In this document: in pieces, positions 7,306-10,736 of the stretch
Layout: every line of letters starts with the position of its first letter
Position numbering within the stretch: the first letter of the stretch is position 1
Source of the DNA: Verrucomicrobiales bacterium
Lineage (GTDB): Bacteria > Verrucomicrobiota > Verrucomicrobiia > Limisphaerales > UBA1096
DNA: 10,736 nucleotides
Assembly (NCBI GenBank): GCA_002721375.1
Contig: PBKH01000012.1
Location: forward strand, 13,963 to 24,698
Reading direction: 5' to 3'
Position numbers and translations under genes: made by a program
The notes under the pieces: model-generated
Databases searched by the model: none
What the model saw: the letters and a program-made list of their open reading frames with translations, nothing else
Told to the model about the DNA's origin: nothing

Positions 7306-8543
7306 GCAATAAAGATGCGTTTAAAATGACGGTCGTATAGATTCTCGGTTACATTTTTGCCTACGATATCTGCGTGAGCCTTCAGCAGGTCGGTGTACCG
7401 CGTGCCTTCCTTGGCAGCAATCTTGAAGGCGATGTGCAGCAACTGGCGGAAGTGTTGGTTGAACTCCGGATGCTCCTGTACATGTCGTAGTCCGTTTGCG
7501 TATTGATCGCCGCTCCAGCCGGAAACTTCATTAGCAGTGGGCAGCTTGGCGGAATCAATATCGATCACCGAAGCATAAGGCTCGCACATCGCATCGACAT
7601 TCTCCAGTGCCTTCGCGTAAATATCCTTGGCCAAATGCAAACCTTCGCCACCAGCTTCCGCCAAGCCGATCAATTCCTCAAGCCATGTGGTGCCCGCGGT
7701 CTTCACGTGAACGCCAGAGCCGGTGCGACGGATGGCATTGCCAATGATCGGGTAAATGGAAAACTTGTCGCTACCACTATGCACACTGAGCTTGAGATTC
7801 TCTGGCAATCCATAAGCACTGATGGCATGCGCAATCACGGCGAGGTCATCATTAAATTCCTTCTCGAACTGCTCCAGATCGCCCACGTAATCAACCCCCT
7901 TATTAAAACGGCCAGTAAACTTGGGCGCAATGGTCTGAATCCGCACACCCTCATCGGCCAGCGCGGCGAGAATTATCAACAACTCCGGCGGAGTCTGCGG
8001 CGTGTCGGTTTCATCCATTGATACCTCGGCAATGAAGTCATCTTTTTTGGACTCTATGTATCGGTAAATAGTTCCGGCCTCCGCCACGGCTGCAAGATAC
8101 TTGCCGGCAACTTTAATTACGTACTCTCGCGAAATATCAAATGGCAAATCGATGCCCTCAATAGAGACACTGCCAATCAACTCCGGATGCTTCTGCATGA
8201 ATGTTGCCACGGCATCATCGAGAGGCTCTTGCCCTATGAAATCTGCAACATCAATCGTGAAGAAATCCGAGCAGCTTAGATACTTGTCAACCGTATCCAT
8301 GTTGATGTGGTCAGCATCTACATGCCACCCCAACTGCCACCCCACCGCCTCCACCGCTGCCTGGGCTGCATCAAATACGCTTTGAGGATGCGAACCGATA
8401 AAACTGTGCTCACGGTTCGACTTGTTCCAGATCGGGATCACGTCAATGCCCCGCTCGGCCAATTTAACGCAGGCCTCTAACTGCGCCTCTGCCTGATGGG
8501 CAAAGCGATCACCTACGCCGATGGTATATTTCTCTAATATCAT
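7302..8543 (-). CDS. uxaE: tagaturonate epimerase family protein
   Basis: UxaE interconverts D-tagaturonate and D-fructuronate by C4 epimerisation, a cytosolic metal-dependent step leading into hexuronate breakdown. Of 413 residues, the recognisable blocks are GVGDRFAHQ (9-17), the WHVDADHINMDTVDKY stretch (73-88), VSMDETDTPQTPPE (174-187), LSVHSGSDKFSIYP (252-265) and HVKTAGTTWLEE (279-290). They correspond to VDETETPTSP-, HSGSDKFSVYP- and HVKTAGTSYLE-type blocks of Thermotoga UxaE, with Asp, Glu and His residues suited to metal binding. It lacks the N-terminal 70-80 residues that the Thermotoga enzyme carries. I chose the ATG at 8543. A TTG at 8591, with GAGG 10 nt upstream, would add 16 residues (MRPELKALFPDTVIII) and cannot be excluded. 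The stop overlaps the next gene's start. Confidence 0.85.
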   Translation of the reverse strand: MILEKYTIGVGDRFAHQAEAQLEACVKLAERGIDVIPIWNKSNREHSFIGSHPQSVFDAAQAAVEAVGWQLGWHVDADHINMDTVDKYLSCSDFFTIDVADFIGQEPLDDAVATFMQKHPELIGSVSIEGIDLPFDISREYVIKVAGKYLAAVAEAGTIYRYIESKKDDFIAEVSMDETDTPQTPPELLIILAALADEGVRIQTIAPKFTGRFNKGVDYVGDLEQFEKEFNDDLAVIAHAISAYGLPENLKLSVHSGSDKFSIYPIIGNAIRRTGSGVHVKTAGTTWLEELIGLAEAGGEGLHLAKDIYAKALENVDAMCEPYASVIDIDSAKLPTANEVSGWSGDQYANGLRHVQEHPEFNQHFRQLLHIAFKIAAKEGTRYTDLLKAHADIVGKNVTENLYDRHFKRIFIA

Positions 8544-8670
8544 GATTATAATGACTGTATCCGGAAAAAGCGCTTTCAGTTCCGGCCGCAAGAATCTACA
8601 TCCTCGTTAGAAGAAGGAACAGCAATCAGAGATTTTGCTGGCAAACAGATTAACAGTAACGAAAACCGAA
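8544..8670 (-). other. 127-bp gap inside the operon, with an alternative uxaE start
   Basis: This is the only wide gap in the cluster. It contains GAGG (8605-8602) placed 10 nt before an in-frame TTG (8591), which could start the epimerase gene, and an in-frame TAA just upstream at 8609-8607 that limits any longer extension. I see no hairpin followed by a T-run and no good promoter, but the length leaves room for processing or an internal start of transcription. Confidence 0.35.
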
Positions 8671-9507
8671 TCAGCTTATAAGCCGATAAAAACGGCGAGC
8701 GGTGCCTTCAAAAATCTCAAAAGTGTCGGCTTCGCTCAGGTCTCCCAACGCCTCCTTCAAGGCAGCATGCACGTTCTCATAACTACCAGCCAACTCGCAA
8801 ACAGGCCAATCGGAGCCGTACATACAACGACTCGGTCCGAAGTGCTCCAGCGCAGCCTCCACATACGGCTTTAGGTCGGCAGGCTTCCAATGCGACCAAT
8901 CTGCCTCGGTAATCATACCGGAAAGTTTGCAAAAAACATTTTCGTGCCGGGATGCGGCTTTAAATGCCGGCAGCCAGTCGCTCATAGAATGATCACCGAT
9001 TCTCGGCTTGGCCAAGTGATCAATGACCATCGGGAGCCCGGGGAGTTCTCGGGCAAGTTGATCTGCGTGCTTCAGATGGCGCACATAAAACAACAAATCA
9101 AACGGCACCCCGTGCTTCTCCAGCATCTTCAGCCCCCGCATTACCTCGAACCGCACAATAAAATCGTCATCCGGCTCATCATGTGTCACGTGACGGACAC
9201 CGACGAACTTCGGATGATCCCGGAACTCGAGCAACTGCTCTTCGCACGCCTCGCTTGTGAGATCCACCCAGCCCACCACACCCACAATCCAGTCGGTCTT
9301 CTCCGCCATGGCCAGCACCCAGCGATTCTCGGCTATATCATGTTGTGTCTGGACAAAGATGCTTTGCTGCACGCCAGTAGCATCCAGGTGTGGCTTGAGA
9401 TCATCCGGCAGATAATCGCGTCGAATGGCATTAAGATTCGGGGCATCCAGCCAAGCGTAATCAAAAGGCTGGCTCCGTTGCCAAAAATGTTGATGCGCAT
9501 CAATCAT
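8671..9507 (-). CDS. sugar lactonase of the amidohydrolase superfamily (COG3618)
   Basis: This 278-residue cytosolic TIM-barrel hydrolase belongs with L-fuconolactonase, L-rhamnonolactonase and L-galactonolactonase. The N-terminal metal motif DAHQHFW is at residues 3-9 (H5, H7); other conserved elements are GVRH (H106), VIDHLAKP (D163, H164), CKLSG (K194) and YGSDWPV (D233). Known members open 1,4- or 1,5-lactones of L-fuconate and L-galactonate, which fits the product of the aldo-keto reductase in the same operon. No fuconate or rhamnonate dehydratase is nearby, so an L-galactonolactone role fits the neighbourhood better than the classical fucose or rhamnose routes. The ATG at 9507 lies 7 nt past the stop of the small first gene; an AAGGAG sits 15 nt upstream, inside that gene's end, so translation is probably coupled. 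Confidence 0.85.
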   Translation of the reverse strand: MIDAHQHFWQRSQPFDYAWLDAPNLNAIRRDYLPDDLKPHLDATGVQQSIFVQTQHDIAENRWVLAMAEKTDWIVGVVGWVDLTSEACEEQLLEFRDHPKFVGVRHVTHDEPDDDFIVRFEVMRGLKMLEKHGVPFDLLFYVRHLKHADQLARELPGLPMVIDHLAKPRIGDHSMSDWLPAFKAASRHENVFCKLSGMITEADWSHWKPADLKPYVEAALEHFGPSRCMYGSDWPVCELAGSYENVHAALKEALGDLSEADTFEIFEGTARRFYRLIS

Positions 9508-9514
9508 CTTACTT

Positions 9515-9727
9515 TTAGCTTACTCCTTCAAGTGCAGCCCGAACCGCATCAAGTAGTTCCGCGATCTCCTCAAGGGTCCAACCCTCATAAAATTGGCCGT
9601 ACCGTTCCCAAGCCCCAGCATCTTCAGATAATAATTTGGCCAGATCTTCCTCGCGCTTGGCCAAAGGGTGAGAATCTACCTTACCCAGCCAACGTTCCAT
9701 TCGTTGCGATACTTTGTTAGCTGCCAT
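9515..9727 (-). CDS. small conserved-looking protein of unknown function, first gene of the operon
   Basis: This is a 70-residue, highly charged soluble protein with no signal peptide, membrane segment or cysteine. It looks mainly helical. Notable are three tryptophans (W13, W40, W50) and the central WERYGQFYEGWTLEEIAELL stretch (40-59), where aromatic residues precede an acidic amphipathic helix. I do not recognise the family. It is very probably a real gene: the ATG at 9727 has the best ribosome site in the window, TGAGGAG with an 8-nt spacer, the frame is open throughout, and it ends 7 nt before the lactonase. Being first in a catabolic operon, it may be a small accessory, chaperone-like or regulatory protein, but this is only position-based inference. 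Confidence 0.7.
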   Translation of the reverse strand: MAANKVSQRMERWLGKVDSHPLAKREEDLAKLLSEDAGAWERYGQFYEGWTLEEIAELLDAVRAALEGVS

Positions 9728-9877
9728 GCTGCAATCTCCTCACTGCAATTAGCCAAGCGATAGGGAGTTTGCCCGCTTTATGTTGGCGATCAGTCAGGCT
9801 TCTATTTTGCTTCCATCCATTTAAATTCAAAACTGCCAACAAAAAAGTGTTCGATATGGCGGGGATACAGGCTTTCT
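9728..9877 (-). other. 150-bp region upstream of the sugar operon
   Basis: It must carry the operon promoter unless transcription comes through from the esterase gene. The best -35-like element is TTGGCA on the minus strand (within 9833-9839), but no good -10 follows at 17 bp. A palindromic ATTTAAAT and a GTTGGC/GCCAAC pair about 47 bp apart are present and may be coincidental. No intrinsic terminator is visible after the esterase gene. Confidence 0.3.
9736..9742 (-). promoter_or_regulatory. strong Shine-Dalgarno of the operon's first gene
   Basis: TGAGGAG on the minus strand, 8 nt before the ATG at 9727. It is much stronger than the sites before the other genes of the cluster, which depend on overlap or very short gaps. 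This suggests that ribosomes load mainly at the small first gene. Confidence 0.6.
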
Positions 9878-10612
9878 TCATTTTTTGATTGAATTCAGCT
9901 TGATCAACTTGATAGCGCTTGTGGCGAAGCGCTCCCCAAGAGTCCTGTAGCCTTCGGCCGAATAATGCAGATCATTCTTGATCTTCTTGCCCCTACGATT
10001 GACGCCGTCGTTGAGGTCGTCTGTGTTCACCCAGCTGAATCGTGGGCTGGAGTCTGCCACTGTCACTTGTGCTTTGCGAACCATCGTCCAGTGTGGATAT
10101 CTGCTGTTTTTCATGTCAAAGTCGCTTAGTCGGCCGATCACAAAATGAACATCCTTGCGTTTTAAATCTTTGGATAACTGTTTGTACAACCCCTTTAGAC
10201 TTATCTCGTAAACTTTACCCCAACTCATCTTCGCGTCCCTCTCACCTTGCATCCAGATGAAACTTACGGAAGTAAGTTTCAGGCCAGAGATTTTTGGCCG
10301 AACCTTCGACATCAGGCGGTCATACAGATCGCCGGTGGATTCAGGTTTTTTTCCTTCAGGAGATTCCCACTTCTTCCACCAACGCTGAATCGGTTGACCA
10401 CCCATAGCATCCTGCACCACAATTACATTATCACTACCGAGGGCCGCCTTCACCGACGGCGTGAACGCCTCATCAGGCCGGTGCCCTTGCATGTTGGACT
10501 GTCCCGAAAGTATGAAAAGGTGCTTCCCTGCCTCCGAGGCATTGCCCAAGAACTGTTGCGATACGCCGAAGAGCATAACGAATGCAACTGTTAAAAAATG
10601 AATTGATTTCAT
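9878..10612 (-). CDS. exported SGNH hydrolase, sialate O-acetylesterase-like (SASA/CE6 type)
   Basis: This 244-residue protein starts with a signal peptide (MKSIHFLTVAFVMLFGVSQQ, probable cleavage near N24-A28), so it acts in the periplasm or outside the cell, probably removing acetyl or other acyl groups from sugars or polysaccharides. Family blocks are FILSGQSNMQG (33-43) with nucleophile S39, the oxyanion Gly in AMGGQPIQRWW (69-79), FIWMQGERDA (118-127), and the C-terminal NDLHYSAEGY (213-222) with H216. The Asp three residues before the catalytic His is replaced by N213, with D214 one position later; activity may be altered. A TTG at 10642 would add ten residues ahead of the signal, so I prefer the ATG at 10612. 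It lies 150 bp upstream of the sugar operon on the same strand. Confidence 0.85.
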   Translation of the reverse strand: MKSIHFLTVAFVMLFGVSQQFLGNASEAGKHLFILSGQSNMQGHRPDEAFTPSVKAALGSDNVIVVQDAMGGQPIQRWWKKWESPEGKKPESTGDLYDRLMSKVRPKISGLKLTSVSFIWMQGERDAKMSWGKVYEISLKGLYKQLSKDLKRKDVHFVIGRLSDFDMKNSRYPHWTMVRKAQVTVADSSPRFSWVNTDDLNDGVNRRGKKIKNDLHYSAEGYRTLGERFATSAIKLIKLNSIKK

Positions 10613-10624
10613 CCTACCGAAATG

Positions 10625-10645
10625 TTCTTGATATTTAATCAAGAA
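10625..10645. promoter_or_regulatory. perfect 8-bp inverted repeat just upstream of the esterase gene
   Basis: TTCTTGAT (10625-10632) and ATCAAGAA (10638-10645) are exact inverted copies around a 5-nt spacer ATTTA. The element lies 12 bp before the ATG at 10612, so it could be a repressor operator or a hairpin in the 5' leader that blocks translation. It overlaps the alternative TTG start at 10642, which is another reason to favour the ATG. Confidence 0.45.
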
Positions 10646-10736
10646 TGCAATGTTCTTTTAGGAAAAGAATCCGGGTGCTTAGTTTCGTTTAGGGATAAAA
10701 AAATCCTTTTAATAAATCTTTGAGGGATACGAGGAG

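Larger units (their letters stand above)
4525..9727 (-). other. predicted L-galactose-type oxidative sugar catabolic operon
   Basis: Six genes run leftward: 70-residue unknown, lactonase, UxaE-type epimerase, TIM-barrel epimerase, aldo-keto reductase, zinc dehydrogenase. Junctions are 7 nt, 127 nt (79 nt with an alternative TTG start), a 4-nt ATGA overlap, 5 nt and 4 nt, which argues for a single message apart from the wider gap after the lactonase. The proposed chemistry is L-galactose to L-galactonolactone (aldo-keto reductase), to L-galactonate (lactonase), to D-tagaturonate (zinc dehydrogenase), to D-fructuronate (UxaE). No regulator, transporter, fructuronate reductase or mannonate dehydratase is included; they would have to be elsewhere. 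I found no convincing promoter in the 150 bp upstream (9728-9877). Confidence 0.6.

Noticed and set aside
7503..8021. 172-codon plus-strand frame opposite the UxaE-like gene
   Set aside because: No domain or ribosome site is visible, and the opposite strand carries strongly conserved family blocks over the same span.
8671..9507. Assignment of the lactonase to a classical L-fucose or L-rhamnose dehydratase pathway
   Set aside because: The sequence family allows it, but no enolase-superfamily dehydratase or 2-keto-3-deoxy-sugar aldolase is in the cluster, whereas an aldonate 5-dehydrogenase and a UxaE-type epimerase are. L-galactose fits better, though L-fucose as a side substrate stays possible.
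8890..9720. 276-codon open frame on the plus strand, antisense to the lactonase and the small first gene
   Set aside because: The translation is rich in His, Pro and Gln without any recognisable domain, and it lies opposite two genes supported by motifs or by a strong ribosome site. It is best explained as a codon-bias shadow.
10685..10705. GGAT/ATCC hairpin around an A-run near the right edge
   Set aside because: The arms are only 4-5 bp and the loop is an A-run, so it is not a credible intrinsic terminator for either strand.

Overview
The window looks like chromosomal DNA from a free-living heterotrophic bacterium, most likely of the Verrucomicrobiota or a neighbouring PVC phylum. The taxonomic clues are indirect: a secreted ankyrin-repeat protein ending in a Trp-rich segment with the 'RFFRV' ending common in verrucomicrobial exported proteins, an exported SGNH/sialate-O-acetylesterase-type protein of a kind abundant in that group, and a sugar-oxidation operon built from families that are common there. 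GC content is intermediate, intergenic DNA is AT-richer, and Shine-Dalgarno sequences are strong before some genes and absent before others. I see no transposase, phage gene, tRNA, rRNA or CRISPR array.

Left part (1-2009). A leftward gene starts at 59 and runs off the edge; only its signal peptide is visible. A 343-bp intergenic region holds a good sigma70-like promoter (215-243) and a pair of 10-bp direct repeats. It leads into argG (argininosuccinate synthase, arginine biosynthesis) and, 20 bp later, a small zinc-ribbon protein.

Middle part (2012-4423, minus strand). A LOG-family nucleotide phosphoribohydrolase-like protein converges on the zinc-ribbon gene with only 2 bp between the stop codons. 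Next to it is a 544-residue exported ankyrin-repeat protein.

Right part (4525-9727, minus strand). This is a six-gene cluster read leftward: an unknown 70-residue protein, a COG3618 amidohydrolase-fold sugar lactonase, a UxaE-type tagaturonate epimerase, a TIM-barrel epimerase of the D-tagatose 3-epimerase/IolO type, an aldo-keto reductase very similar in motif content to L-galactose dehydrogenase, and a zinc-dependent medium-chain dehydrogenase. Most junctions are tight (7 nt, 4-nt overlap, 5 nt, 4 nt). Together the enzymes spell out a coherent oxidative route: L-galactose to L-galactonolactone to L-galactonate to D-tagaturonate to D-fructuronate. The second epimerase offers a possible side entry from 5-keto-L-gluconate. 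A comparable route as far as tagaturonate is known from Bacteroides vulgatus; here the epimerases that would connect it to hexuronate catabolism are in the same operon. Substrate identity is inferred and L-fucose or another L-sugar remains possible. No fructuronate reductase, mannonate dehydratase, transporter or regulator lies in the window.

Right edge. An exported SGNH esterase-like protein precedes the operon on the same strand. It has a perfect 8-bp inverted repeat just before its start, and an Asn where the DxxH catalytic Asp is expected.
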